DNA of 64,000 bases from Monomorium pharaonis (Eukaryota > Arthropoda > Insecta > Hymenoptera > Formicidae), in contig NC_050475.1 of assembly GCF_013373865.1 (NCBI RefSeq), forward strand, positions 18,398,358 to 18,462,357, given 5' to 3'. The notes beneath the pieces were generated by a model. That model was not told the DNA's origin. It saw only the letters and a program-made list of their open reading frames with translations, and did no database searches. Shown piece after piece: positions 45,751 through 60,756 of the stretch; positions within the stretch are counted from its first letter, which is position 1, and each line of letters opens with the position of its first letter. Both the position numbers and the translations under genes were made by a program.

Positions 45751-46107
45751 ATAAAGTTCCAATTATGAATAGAATCATGATTACGGGTCAAATTTGCAAA
45801 ATTAAGTGTTTTGCAGACATATATGTATTAATAAAATCACAGAAATTTTTTTTTACATTCTTTAATTTTTGTAATTATTGTAAAATAAAATCACCCTTAA
45901 TCATCATTGATATTGGAACAAAAGCTGAATTGCCATTAATGATCTCTTTAATAAGCTAAATATCTATTTAATAATTTTCTGAAATTTATGATACTCTTAG
46001 TAGGTTGTATTTAATACACTAAACATATAATAACATACATTAAAAACATACATTAACATACATTAATATACATTTAATTATGCTGACCTGTATAATTGGA
46101 ACTTTAT
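45751..46107. repeat. foldback with perfect 16-bp inverted ends and internal tandem repeats
   Basis: ataaagttccaattat (45751-45766) is exactly the reverse complement of ataattggaactttat (46092-46107). Sequence just outside also pairs weakly. Inside, at 46030-46078, the unit aacatacatta is repeated about four times, and a related copy (aaacatacattaatc) lies outside at about 45679. This may be a ~360-bp or larger non-autonomous element. Confidence 0.45.
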
Positions 46108-49100
46108 ACATAAACATTTTTTAATATTTTTCCCAAATTCATAATTTCTCGGTTTATTAAACGTATAATAAATAATTTTTCTTTGAAATTATAACATGTT
46201 TCCTGCTTACATTGACATTACAACTTTTTTACATATTTGATCGGTAAATTTACACAAACTGATGATTTTTATTAATTTCTTCCTTCTAATGTGATCCATA
46301 ACTGGATCATCATCTTACACGACATATATTTCTTGTAATAAAATCTTCCCTTAAATCTATGTTCAATTGTAATCGGTATTTTAAATTTACACTCTGGCAT
46401 TTTTACTGTATTTTACTGACTGTTTTCAAGACTATCATCGTATGCAAAGTCTTTTGTATTTCGCCCGTAATTGGGATTAAAGGCTCGATGCAACTTTCAG
46501 TCAAATTAGGACGGTGATCAATTTGCAATTAGATGAAATTCCTGATTATGAGAGAAAGCGAACGAAAGGAGGAAACGTCCAGGTATTCTTGAAGACGTCG
46601 CCGACGTATCGCGGCAACGGAGCGGAAATGGATACGTGAGAATAACTCGAGACGAAACGAGATATACGACAGTAAGATAAAATTAATATGCTGACGGGTA
46701 TCCAGCATTTCTTCGCGAGTATCGCGATTTCTTTTTGAATTCGACCCTCTCTCGTAAGACACTCCTCGCGTCTTCTCGCCGTTGAAGCATCCACGTACAA
46801 CATCGCATTTGTTAAAAGCGGCTCCTAGACGCTCAATATTATTGCACAATATTACTGATCGTCTGCGGAGGCTATATTGAGTTCCTTTTGCATTATATAT
46901 ATATATATGCAGAAATGCAATATTATCGAGTGTGTTTATAGATCTACTATACTAAATATCTCTCCGCGCGGTTCTCAATAATCTCCGGAATAATTCGCGC
47001 CACGAGTCGCGTATTAATTGCAAATCAGAGTCAGCCGCTTGGGATTAAGTTAGCGATTGACATTAAATATGAATACCGGCTCTTGTCCATCGCCAGACGA
47101 TCCGCGCGACTGGCGCGTACCAAAGCGCGCTCCGTCGCGGCGCGCCTTATCTCCCGGGAATCCGTCCGACGCGGCGACGGAATGAGAAAATTCTTGCGGT
47201 CTGTTGCCTTAACAAATACGCGCGTCTTACGTGGCATCTAAAAATAAACGGGTAACACCACGGGTAACGGTGTGCTCGCGATAAAGCGCGCGGGCGCGCG
47301 CTCATTTACATCGTTCGATCTTCGGTGCAACCAGCTTCGCTCGCGCGCGCGTTAGACACACGTAAATAAACGCGCCGTCACACGCTCGTCCCGAATGATC
47401 GACGGGGATTAAGATGCTCTTCGCGCCAACGTTTTCGCATCCCAGCTGAAATCGACACGCGCGGCTCGTCCGTCAAACTCGTTACAAGATATAACGGAAA
47501 TAATTTCCACGTTATTTCAAGTGCGCGGATAACGGCGCGATCCTCTAATGGATTTCACGATGCATTAGGACGCACCGGGAATTATATTGTCGCGGATCCC
47601 ACCGTAACGATATATGAATGTCTTTCGCTACAGTTTCATATACCCGCCGGCTTGATACCGGGCGTCTCTCGTTATCTCGTAAGGGCGCGCGCGCCGCCGC
47701 AATAAAGAGAGTATAATTTAATTTCTTGCCGCCCTGTGCGGGCGCGGCGTTCGTCGCGGCGACGACGGTATAGAGATGCTGGGGGGCCTCGTCGTAGTCG
47801 CGGCGCGACGAGTACGGTGCAGTAAAAGCTGATGCGTCGCATGAAATATGCGAATAAGGATACCTGGAATGTAGATAAAGAGATATCACGTGACTCCGGT
47901 ATCTGACGAGGGCAAGATATCCGTCAGAATGGAGCCTCGCGGAGAGGAAAAAAAAAAAAAAAGATAAAGAGCGAGATCTCTCGCGTCACTGCGGCGCTCC
48001 CTTTCCCAATTTTCGACCGATTTGTTTAAGCTTCTCCTTCCTCCCCCTCTCGTCCCCCTCGATATTAACCGCCCATTTCGTCTGCAGGCTGAAAAAAGCG
48101 CGCGACCGGTAAAAATTTTTACGATTACGTCCAACGTATTTACGATACGGCTAGCCGGAGATATAGTTGGAAAATTATAGGCTACGAGATATAGAAATAC
48201 AGCCGCCGGTGCCCATTTCGGTTCGGTTGCCCCGGTAATCTTTGGCACGAAGAGTCCCTCCCGGGTTTTACGAGTGATTTGAATCACTCAACTTCGCGTT
48301 TCGACAATTCTCGATTTTTTTTTATATAAATATGCACCCGGGGAATAAAGGGAAAAAAAGACAATGGAAAATTAATAATATAAAAAGGAAAACACTTCTC
48401 TGTATTTTTGTTTGTAATTAGATTGTCATTAGATTGTTAGACCTGATACGTTTTATCTCTTCGTTACATCGCGTTTTAACGCGTCGTTGTGCCTGTTGTC
48501 AAAACTTTACTGCATATTGTACGCAATTGAGATAACTATCGCGTCAGCGGTAGAGCATTTTAAAACATTTTGTCAAAAGATTTATAGGAAATCCGGCAGA
48601 TTACACGATACTAAATCTATGGGGTGACCCGAATTGTCGGAGTAACGGAGGAACGGAGGCGCAAGTTGTCCGGTTTATTGACCTCGCTACATTGACAGTT
48701 TAAAAAGTCGATCGATCGTTGGATTGGACAAACGTGAAGGCAGGTAGGACGAGCGTCGGGAGGAGGAGAGGGGGAGGGGGATGTCGAGGACGGTGGACGT
48801 GCCAGACGAATTCTAAATACGATTCTGAGACAGAACACGCGGCCGTCCGTCAGTTATCAAATAAATGGCGGCAAAGAGGAGGCGGCCGGCGGCCCGAATG
48901 GTCAGGTTGGAAAACGATAGCGCGCAACGGTTATGAAATAACGATCGCCGGGGCTCGTCGGTCCACAACGTGACACGTATACACGACCCGAACATTTATT
49001 TATCGACAATTCGTTTTACCTGGTCCGTTATTTACGGCACTCGTGGGCAGAGGGAACGAGAGAGAGATAGAGAGAGAGATAGAGAGAAAGAGAGAGAAAC

Positions 49101-52100
49101 TGCTGGGCCGGTTATCATATCGTCGTCGAAACACGGTCGAACACCGGACATCGTAGTTACGTCAAACTCTATCGGGCGGCCCTAGTGACCCTTCGTCATG
49201 GGCACGAAATTTGCCGGGCGTATAAATCGACAACGGAAGATTTAGGCTGCCCCAACCCGGCCGTGGCTGGGAAAAATCGCGCGGCGTCACGGAATATTCA
49301 ACACGTCCGACCGATTATTCAACGCGCGTAACGCACGTTGCGCTCGCGATTATTCTTCAATTTCGAATGCGAACGTTTTGATAGCCCGCGCGCTTAATCA
49401 ATAGCGGTTTTACTTAAAAGCTATTAGAACGCCCAGTTATGACGTAACTCCGTCAGCTCTTCCTCGGCAGACGAGATAATAAATACTGAAATATCTTCTG
49501 TCAAGATCGGGGAATATTCTTATAAATATGAAATTCCAAGTCGTAATTAGTTCCATTTATATGTATAATAGAACCCGAGCTCGTGCATTTATTATAGACG
49601 CGTTGGATTAGAACGTCAAATTAGCCGTTGAAGAATTTCCAGAATTTAAAAATAAAGTTGTAGAGATTCATTCTCGAGTCGTTAATTTCCCGATGTATCC
49701 TTGGCACGTTTTACACGTGGGTTTTTACGAACCCGTAGCGGGATAAAGCGGACTGTTCCCTCATTATCGTCGCCGAGGCACGGTCAAGCGTTGTTATCGA
49801 TACGACATGGTTGCTTATGCAAATTGCACGCTTCTAAATAATCTACTCGCAAATGGAGAATTTTATCCGGCAGTGGTTGTAATACGATGAAATGTTAATG
49901 GACGTATACATCGATAATTTTTCATCGTATCGAAATAAATACGATATAACGCGACGTACGATATCGGTTAATTAAGAAAGATAGAAAAGAGAGAAAGAGA
50001 GAGAGCGAGAGAAAGAAGAGAGAGATCGCAGTTTGCCGTTAGATTAAATTATTAAACTTTGTGTCGGAAACGTCCCCGAAACTGACGCGACCGGGTTTTT
50101 CCGATTAATTCGAAGTAGATTTCGCCCCAAACGCGCGGCGAGAGCGCCATCATCGAGGGCATCGATGGCTTTTACATTATATACACCGTATATAAATCGT
50201 CCGGCATTACTCACAGCGACCTCGAAACGTTTTCGACCTTCGATAGGCGACCGGGTGTAATTAATCTCGCTTAACTCACGCGTCAAAGACGAAGAATGCG
50301 ATAGTAAAGGTGGCGATATCACACGCGTTGTCAGCGTCAATAAATGCATTACCCCGCCGCGCGTAATAAAATGCACTCCCACCAGCGTATGTACACGCGA
50401 CGTACGTCCCCACACCTCTTTCCCTTTTACTTTTTCGTTGTTTTTTTTCCCCTCGCCGCGTCTGGCGTGTAAATGGCCCACGTTAACGTGCATTGCGAGT
50501 TATGTCACCGGCGCGGCGCGGAGCGCGCTCCTGCCCGGTGAGTTCATCGCGAGAAATCGAGATGCACATCACGGAAAATAGTGACATCATGTTTCGCGTA
50601 ACGCCCGTTCGCCGTCGGGGCGATCGTATAATACGGCCGTCCGTTTTTAGCCGTCGCCGACGAGTTTAGAAACGCGTTCGGCGATTTCAGAAAACATGCA
50701 GGTCTAGCGCGCGCCCATTTCTATTATTCATACGCGAATACGTGAATTCCCCGCAGCCGTTATTACGTCGCCTGTCAAGTATTCATAATTAAATCTATTT
50801 ACGATCCAATTGTATTTCATTAAAATACGCGATATCGCATGAATTGGAAATCCGCTCATCTCGCCCGATGATGCCCGGGAGCCAAACGGGACGGCCGCCG
50901 CCGCTCGCTTGGCTTTAATTGAGCGGCGCGGCGTCGTTCGCGATTCCAGCCGAAGCGTTTTGTAGGCCAACGGCTACTAATCGTGATCGCGTCGCCGAGG
51001 GAGAGAGAGAGAGAGAGAACCCAAGATGCCCGGCGAAATGTCAAGCGTTTCGGCGAAGCCGGCAAGCGATTTTTCCGAGAAACAACGCGAAGGCAGATAC
51101 GTGGGCGGATCATTATGTATCCTTAAAGGAAAATGAAAGGAGCGGGACGTCCCCGACAATACGGTGCGACACGTATTGCGTGCATATTCTGTGTCAATGT
51201 CAGAAATTCGCTCGAGAGACACCGTCGATCGGCCTCGTTGCGCCGCGAATCTAATTAAGCATTCCGGCGTGGGCAGGATAATAAAGCTATCTCGGGAGCG
51301 GGAATGAGTTATCGTCGCGAAAAGGGCGACGGTAAATTCGAATTCGTCCATTTCGAATTCCACTCGACTGTCACTCGAGTCCACCGAACTCGTCGTGAAG
51401 CGCGCGGTGCGCTCGCCTCCAAAAATACATAGTGACGTAATCGTACAAAAGAAACGTTCGATGTACATTTCGCGCGCGACTCGTGCATTAACGCGTTATA
51501 CTTTATGCAACGCGCTCTGTACATCGAGCCTCCTCACGCACATCGATCCTCGCCGTTAAATACTTAAACAGCAACCCGGTGTACAGCCGGCCGCTGAAAA
51601 ATTTACCGGATGGTATCGACAGTCAACCAAATAAGGATCATGCAAATATTTGGTTACACGCGCCGTTCTGCCGATAATCCATTATGTCGTGAAACTTTTA
51701 GCATACCGACCGGTTTTACCAGCGACGAACTGTATCAGTGTCACGGTAAGAATATATGGGGAACTGTCCCGCGTCCTAAAGCGAAGCGCCAGCTTTGGAA
51801 ACGAGGAGAGCCGTCGTTTAGCAACGGCACCGTTTTACTCGCGCCCTTCGTTTCGACTTCGTTGCGACCTGGCAACTGAGAGGCTAAGAGCCACGGAATG
51901 GCGCAGCTCTTTAATTTAATATTTGAATGGTCTCGCTTTCTGACTCTACCACAGTTTCTTTTTCCAAGCTCGTAAATCACACCGTTTCCAAATTGTTCTT
52001 GTTTTAAAGTTTGGACACCCCCGTACTATTTAGAGTGCACCCATCGGGGTCTTAGGCACGTTTCTCGACTTCGTGTTATAGCCTCGGACGAGCGAGAGCC

Positions 52101-53893
52101 TCGGTAAATTTAGGGTTGCGCCACCGATCTCTCACCGAGAGCCAACACAAACGCCTCGTTCGCCGTTCGCTGTCGATAAATCGCATCCCGGGATGACCAG
52201 GTGAAATCATCGGACGTGGGTGACCTAACAAGCAAGATCGTGATGCTGCGTCGGGCGTGGGAGTTGAACGGGTGCCACAAAATCTAACGCTTAACGCGCG
52301 TGATTCCTGGAAGAGAGGCGGCTTGCGCGATATCTGGCTCTTCTCTTCTCCTCTCTTCTCTCGCGACCGCTTATGCAACCGTCTGAAAACTTATGGTCAT
52401 TGGGCTATCAATCCGTGCCGTGCGTGACGCCACCTTTGCGCCGTACGTCTCTGCCGTCCGTCTTTTACGGCCGGTCTCCACTTACAATCGCTCGCGCCTG
52501 TTTTATGTATTCCTATTGCCGGCGCAGTGACGGTGATGTCATCGCGAATTCGGCCCTTCGTGGATGTTTTGCATTGACCATTGACCACTCTTGATTGACG
52601 ATGGACGCGAGCAATTCGAGCAATTGTCTAACATTTGATATTTTCAGGGACCTTGGCGCTTCCAAGCACGCTTTATCCGTGAGCTTTTAAAACTGAGTTG
52701 CAATGAGAGGAAACTCGCCAATACCGACACAGACTCTTCTAAAGCAACACTATTAAGACACAATCTGCTTAGATTATTAAAGAAGTAAAAATCAATAATT
52801 TATATGTCCGCTAATAATGCATATATCTTTTCTGTATGCTAAAAACAATCTCTTCAAAAACAAGAATAAAATTTGCACAATTTTCTTTTACAAAACTTTA
52901 ATTATTGCAAAATTTAAAACAATATTATAAAACTGTGATACCATCTGATAGAAAATACTTTCTAGTTTGTCTATTTATTTCCAAAAAGTCTTATTTTTAA
53001 TTTTTATTTAGGAAATATGATCCAAAAAGTATAAATAAAGTGATGTGCCAATACCGGCGATCTCCCTCTACAATTAAACTAGAAACTCGATTCTTCAATT
53101 ATAGCGAAAGGTAGAAGTCGATATATAGAAACATTTGTAAGTTGATACGTATATAATCGAGAAATATCGAAGAGAATAATTCACGAACTTTTTTTTCATA
53201 TCGGCGGCGAACAACATTTGATAAAAGAAAAGCTTTAAATAATATATAGTAATAAATATATTAGTGAGTCAACATGTTTGCACAATTGGATGAATAAATT
53301 TACCCTGTAATTGGTGCTGTATGTCTTAATTAAACAAAATTGTATGCCAAAGGCGATTTGTGCATTTATGTTTTATTAATGAAAAACGATCGTTTTCTTA
53401 AACGCAAAAATCAAATATTTATTATGTTTTTCAAAGACGATGAAGATGAAGCTGCACCGAATCAAGATGGACTAACAAAACGGGGGATGATTCTGGCAAG
53501 GATACATTCAACAAACGAGGAATTTCGGTTGATAGCCTCCACATGCCGCGGATGCCAAATGCAATTCTTATCCGCTTTATTAAATCTATTTCCATTCCTT
53601 CTGACCGGAAGCGCATAACTCCCGTTGTATCTCGCGCAACAACGCGAGCGAATCGCTCAAGGCTTTCGAGTGAACCCACGATAAAAGTGGAAGCTCGCAC
53701 GCGTCAGCCGCAACGCTTTGCCAGTGGTTTTTAGTTCCGCCGCACTAAAAGCACTCTTTACGCGTATTAATCCATAATAAAAGCGTACCGTGCGCGCTAC
53801 TTGGTATATACCGTTATAGACACAATCAGTCTGACATCGGCAAGACACAAGAGATGTATTATAAAATCGAGATCAAAGTTATCAACGAGCGAG

Positions 53894-53919
53894 GAGAGAG
53901 AGAGAGAGAGAGAGAGAGA
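53894..53919 (+). repeat. (GA)n microsatellite
   Basis: About 13 ga units in intron 1. Confidence 0.9.
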
Positions 53920-54424
53920 TCGTCCGAATAACACTAAAATTTTCACAAATCCCGTGAATAATAAATGTATCGTAAAATCCTTTTCAGATCCAAAGGAATC
54001 AAAGCGATGTGAATAAATGAAGGGGTCTCTTAATAATGCCCCGCGATTTCGAGTTTTTGATCTCTTTGCGATCCAGGACAGAGGGATTCCCTGGCTGGCG
54101 AACGGCATGAAGAACGGATGAGCCGAAGGCACGGGGGGCTTCTCGATACGGAAGGAGGAGGCAAGCGAGAGGAAGGATGTCGGATAAAGATGTGCCTTCG
54201 ATTACATCACGGGAGAAACATCTTAACCGTAACTCTGGGCGCTCCGGTGCACGCACCTACGAGCTCCTGGTATGCTGCTATTCCAATATGCATTAGCATC
54301 GCGGCGGCGGGCGAGCGACGTGAACGCCAAGGTGAACGTAGACGACGAATAATTTATTGTGCCGTCACGGGCACCGCGATATCGGGCGTCCACTATTTAC
54401 CGTCTCGGTGCGTGCGGCACACGC

Positions 54425-54440
54425 CGTCATCGTCGCCGTT

Positions 54441-54472
<32 letters not shown>

Positions 54473-54489
54473 GGTTGTCGTTGTCGTCG
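54425..54489 (+). repeat. (GTC)n trinucleotide repeat
   Basis: About 20 gtc/cgt units with a few substitutions. It produces Ser-, Arg- or Thr-homopolymer frames that should not be read as protein. Confidence 0.9.
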
Positions 54490-57400
54490 CCTTCGGAACA
54501 CGCCTTTCGACGCGCTCGCGACTTGTATAATCCGACCTTCTATTCGTCGTCGTGGCGTAACTCTCAAGCGCAAAAGTGTCGCTCGAAATTTGTCGCCTAG
54601 CTGTCCGTCGGAATAAAACCGTAGCGCACGCGGTGCGTGTGCACACGCTAATTAAAAATATAAAACGTCATCCCGAATTAAACTCGGAATTGATTATTGT
54701 TTAATCGGGTTTGGATCCACTAGCGCCATTTACTTCCGCCCGTATTAATATTAATGAGAGCTTTGCAATATGTAAATGTATCGACGTTATAAATGAATGC
54801 GTTGTTTTCCTAATATTCTGTTATCCATATTTATTATTTAATTTATTATTAGTTACAATATCTCCTTAGGCCGCTGACGAACTGCTCTACACGCGTCTCT
54901 GTGGCACGTGTCGAATATCAAATGTCATTTCGTAAGCAATCAATTCTCGTAAGCAATCTTTAATTATTAATAAATAAATAAAATAATTGTATCGTGTAAT
55001 TTTATTAGTGTTATCTTCTTAGACGTCTGATTAAATGTTTTAATGTGACTCTAATTGTATCAGCATGTCATTTAATAAGCAATAAATTTATGTATAGATA
55101 TCAATAAATAAAAAATATGTATACAGAACAAAAAATGTTTATGAAACGCATTTATTTTTCCCCTCCTTAATTGGCGCATTAACCCGAGTTACGCAATCGT
55201 ATGCTGTAGCAAATCAGATGAAGTAATGGGTCGATTTAAACGAGTCGCGACGTTTTGCGATGATGAGATTTTTCGCAGATCCATTCAACCAACGAGTACG
55301 GGGAAGTGAATCGTTGGCTCCGCGACCACTCCCGTAATAAATATCGTAACTAGTGTGAGCTTCGCTTGAGTATACAATCGAGACTTAATTACAATCAATG
55401 ACGCGGCAATGAGAAGTAAAGAGAGAGAGCTTTTACACAATGCCTGAATACAATTTAAAATAGCTTGTCGAGCAGCATCGACGAGTTTCAAGTTGAGCCA
55501 CTTGAAGATTCGTGTCTCGATAATTATGAATCAGCGCATGATGCGGATCGATGATGCATCGTGATGCTTCTGCGTGTACTCCTCTACTCTTCAGATATTT
55601 TTATATTATGACATACGCAATTATATATTTACGTGTGTATTATGTATCTGTGCCACTCGATGTAAAATTAGAATTGATTACATTTAATATTAAAAACGAA
55701 GAAGTGTGTCTTGACAAAGTTTTATTTCTTAACTCTATTTATTGCACATTCTATTTTTTAATTTGCAAATGTTGAAATATCTTTCTAAAAATAGTTCGCT
55801 CTTTTCACTAAAATTTCCTTATTAAGTGAACAGAATGGAAGACTGCGTAAATCATTAAAAAAAAGTAATAATAATAATCTCTTGAACGACATTGTTCTGC
55901 TCATTACATTTTCTTGGGATCTTAGGGCTCGACTTTCGAAGGGAAAAGAAGCAGAAGGAAGAGGTCGGGAGGAAGAAAAGGAAGAACCAAGGAATTTGAT
56001 AGACTGCAGAGGGGTTGACGGTAAGCCGCGACTATGCGTGTGTGCCTCTGGTGAAACATGTTTACTTCGAGGGACGCAAAAAGGACGGAGGGGAAGGGAA
56101 GCAGCCAAATCTAATAAGTCCCGAGAGCAAATATCTCCACGGAGGAAAACGTCGTTTCACCATGGTGGATATATTTCCGACATTTTTTTTTTCCTAGATC
56201 GCAGCGGCTCTTCGTGCGCGATTTTCTCCGACGACGGTTGGCGCAATCAACCGTGTTTATCGCACGATTTTCACCCGATTATAATCACCAACTGTGTCGA
56301 TAATAACATCTGAGATGATAGGAGAATCTAAAAGATGCTGTAAAAACGTTTCAAATCTTAAACGTCGTTAAAAAAATATTTATTCGTTTGCACCAATCAG
56401 CTTTCTATTTTTATCTCTGCTATCTGTCTGGTCAGGCATAGTAACACCCACAAAAAATAAGAACAAATCAAAGGGAGAAAGTTCTACAGTTTTTACGATC
56501 GTGTCCAGCGATTATCACGGTCGTTTTAAAACTGTCGAATCACATTGGTGGTTTTCTAAAAGCTGATCGATTCAACTTTTACGACCACGTCAATAACCGA
56601 TTTTTTTTTCGTTCACAGCGTGCAGAAGAAATTATCGTTGCATGAAGCACCGGTGCAAAAAAGGACGCTCGGAAAAAAAAAAACAGTGTCGGACGCTGCG
56701 GTGAAAATATCCAAGAACCCGCTAACGTTGTCTCTATCCGGGGAATTAATAGTTATGTAGTAAACCGAGCGGCCGCCACGGCAGGAAGCCATCGATACTG
56801 AAAGGCGAAGAAACACGCTCGGGCGAATAAGCATCGCGCGGCTATCGAATCGTTTCTGGCCGCTCGATATCGGACGATCCCGCGATCTCGAGTGTGTGCG
56901 GCGGCTCCGTACTAGCCGGAAGTGCTACGTCATAGCCGACGGCCACTTCCGGCCCGACGATGCTGTAGACGCGCTGCACCCTCGAGAAGAGAGGGCGATT
57001 GGCGCGGCCACGTTTGACGGCACCCCGCGCGAAATCGATGGATCGAAGATCCTCGCGCGCGAGGGCCACGGATTTATGGCATTAATTATCGGCGCCCTCG
57101 CATTTTTCACGCCCCGGCTCTCCTTCGCTGGCGGCGCCGAGAGGCGAGGCCGAAAACGACGTAAGTACACGTCGCTCATAAATCGAGAAGCGTTTAGTCC
57201 TTTCGATCGAGACGATCTGGATCGCTACGAGGACGATTAAGAGCGATTGAGGTGTGTACGCCATTCGGAAAGTGTTTGTATCCTAGATGGGTTTCGAATT
57301 GAAATCTAAAGGTTGAATACAAGATAAATACTTCGCTAATATGCCGTTGCAAATGCCAGTATAAAATCTATTCTGACTGAATAAGAAAGTATAAATGAGG

Positions 57401-60400
57401 AAGTTAACCTTTTTAATCTGATAAAAGCTATTCTTGTTGATTTCGTTTCATAAAGAAAGTGTTTCACGCTGTATCGGTAACAAAAATGTACAAGCGGCAT
57501 TCGTACTGAAAATTATATGCACAATTTGAACTATTTGCGACATAGATAGACTTTATCCATAAGTGAGAGAAGATTTACTGCACAAATTATTTTCTAACTC
57601 AATAATAATATTGAGATTTGTGACACATTTATTATGATATATCAAATATGACTGCTGATATGCAATATCCGGACACTACGCGCTACTTTAGGTTCGTCAA
57701 TATTATAAGAATTGAATCTGGCACGGATAGCTACACAAAAATAACGACACACAAGACAGCATGTATCAAACATTCCTGCAAAATTATCCGGTTATCAATC
57801 AAGCCGTTTATTCCGATAATGCCACAGTTAACATTTTAATTTAATAATCGCGTCATACGTTATATCGTATTAATTTGTATCTGTATTACATTTCACATTC
57901 GTATCGCATTTAAAATAACGATTTTCGAAATAAACGGCTCAGATATGCTCGGCATTTTGACTTCTGTTCAACTCTGTTTAGTCAAAAGGGCGTTCGAAAC
58001 ACGAGAACGGAAGCGTCTTCCCCGGTATTTCTCGAGGGCACTCGGAGTCTGAAAACCATTTAAGTTGATCTCAATGCGAGCAGCATGGCCGTACAGCCTT
58101 CTGTGCTTTTCATTTCGCGTGTACATTCTCGCGCTCACCGAAGCTACGGCGGCGAGACGTCGTATTTTCATTTAGATAAGGACAAAATTGTTTTGGACAT
58201 TTGTTGCGAGAACTTGCCGAAGATCGTTCGAGTGAATCGGCTCGAGAGAAGCTAGACAGCGACACGTACTTGGTGAACTGATCGATCAGACTGATCGCTC
58301 GATGACCAATATTTGCGGCGCGACGTTCCCTAATCCAAAATGAGTTTCGGTAGTTGAATTAGCGGAACATTTGCAAATAAATGCTAGGAATTTGTAGCAT
58401 TTGTTATTTGCTCAAGAGGACGGAAGTCCGTACTAACTGCTTTCTTCAGCTGCTAACGAATGTGCAGCCGAGTCATTCTTGCTCGAATTATGTGCGATAT
58501 ATTAGGGAAGCCCAAAGTTTCCCTACCCTCGTAAATTTTGACAGTCAGCTTGAATTACAAGCTGGTTAAACTCGTAATTTTACGAAATTAAGCGCGACAG
58601 AGAAATAAGCGCGAAATATATTTTCCAGGGGAGAGAGATGAGAGGGTGAATGTCGCGACAAGTGAGACATGAAGATTTTTAATTGCACGATCGGAAGAAA
58701 ATCGAATCTCATGGCGACGTCGTTTTGCTTATGCATGCGTTTGATTTCTTTTGCAAACCCTTCCTTCTTCCTTCGAAATATCTTCTATTTGAATTTCATT
58801 GAATTTAAATACATTTCTCGACGTAACCGGATGGTCATAGAATAAATGCGAATTTTTTCACCCCTTTTCTTCTCTCATTCCTCTTTCTCTCTTGTTTTCA
58901 CTCCTCACTCTTTGTCACTTTTTGCGCATTTGCTCGTCCTTAGTAATATTTAATTATTGAATTAATCAAACGATGTTAATCGATATTCTTCAATTGTACT
59001 TATAGTTTGTTTTACATTTTTAATTTCTACAGCCATTTACGATCATAAAACTCCTGTTCACAAATTCCTGTTACTTATTTATATTATCGAACTTGTAAAA
59101 GAAGTTCTTTTACTTTTCAACTTATTACTTTCCAATATTTCCCATCAAATTTTCAAAGAAACGAAATCTACCGTAAAATTTTGATGCGAACAAAATGCGA
59201 GGTGTTATTTAATTTTACTTCCAACTAAATGTAAAAAGATTTCTAAAAAAAAGGCAAATAATTACAAAAGAGACTGTATTCTAATGTACAACCTAATCCC
59301 AACTCGTTTCTATTCATCGTCACGCGGTTTAGCTTAAGATTGCTTTCGAGGGGATAAGATCGGAGAACGTGATGAGAGATAGCGAGTGGAAGGTAATGTA
59401 AAATATAGTATGCTCTGAAAAGAGCAGTGCGTTACCTTGGCTCCGTTGCAACGGAGCGAACGAGTACAATTTTGAACCGCCGCGCCGTCGCCACCGCCGC
59501 CACCGCGGCCGGCCGCGAACGGCTGAATGTTAGCGCACATACCGAACGAGTGACGAACGAGGAACGTGTATGCACATAAAAAATTCAGCAGCGGTGTAAA
59601 TTCCAGGAGCTTTCACCGTGCGTGCCACCGTGTTTTGATTAAAAAAAGAAAAAAAAATGCGCTGCCTGAAAGCGCTCGAGCGTTTTTACGAGCGCCTTAC
59701 GTCCCTCCTGACCGGGATGCATAAATCTAAGGGTTTTCGCTTACAATTAGCGAATTATCTCCGAGAGAGGGTATATACCCCCGGGGGATGATAATTCGAC
59801 GAGCTCAAGGACGACGTGCCAGAAAGCCACACGTTTCCGCCCCTATTCTTCCGCCTTTTAACGACTCCGCGCATTTACTTTCGCTTTCGAAAGCGACGAC
59901 GGTGATGCCCCCCCCCCCCTCGGAGATTTTACACCGTCGTAAATCCTGAAAATGAATTCACGTGCTTTGATTTGCGCGAGGAAAATCTATTAACACTGAA
60001 ATTACAGCGTACTCACTCTGGCGCGGATCACTTAAATCGCGCACTGCTTGTGTATTAGTATTCATTCTCGTCATTTGCGCCACCGACGCAATCAACGAAG
60101 AATATTTTCCCTTTTTTTTTTTTAAACGTAATTACGCATTCGGAAATCCTTGTTGATGAAAATATGCAGTTATATTGTTTTTACGCAAACTAAAATGGTA
60201 GTTGAAAGTGTTTTGCCTCGTTTTGTGACAAGAGACTCGGGAAAAAAGCGCGACAATCGACATTTGAATTAATCAATATATCAAGCAGTTTTTCAATCGT
60301 GACATAATAATAAAAATTATGGACCGTATATAGAAATAAATTAAATGACAAGCTAAAATAAATTTATATAAAAAATCAATTTTGATTAATTTTTAAACAA

Positions 60401-60535
60401 ATAACGCAGTAGTATTATTAATTCTATATAAATTAATCAATCAGGTACTAAATATGTTTAATAAAATTAAATAAACTCTATAATTAAGCTTTTCGAAAAT
60501 TCTCTCAAGTTATGAAAGCATCTTCCCTAAAAGTA

Positions 60536-60756
60536 TACGGAGAGAATTTTCTCTTAAAATTTACCTTCAAAATCTGATAATTGTGACCTCGAGAAATTTT
60601 ACTATGCTTTTTAGTAAAATTTACTATGCTTTTAGTAAATTTTACTATATTTCTAGTAAATTTTACTAGACAGTATAATAAAATTCCTCGAGGTCACACA
60701 TTATTCCACAATTACCAGATTTTGTGTAAATTTTAAGAAAAAATTCTCTCCCTGTA
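60536..60756. mobile_element. palindromic MITE, ~220 bp
   Basis: The left arm (60536-60600: acggagagaatttt, cttaaaatttac, aaaatctgataattgtg, gacctcgag) and the right arm (60681-60756) are reverse complements over ~65 bp with small gaps. The centre holds three or four direct copies of a ttagtaaattttactat-like unit. The ends read tacggagag and, reversed, tacagggagag, so a TA target site is possible, as in mariner-type MITEs. No transposase inside. Confidence 0.75.

Noticed and set aside
56896..57240. 114-codon plus-strand frame with a charged C-terminus
   Set aside because: The region is CpG-dense and open in several frames on both strands. No domain, no exon-like borders, no neighbouring coding signal.
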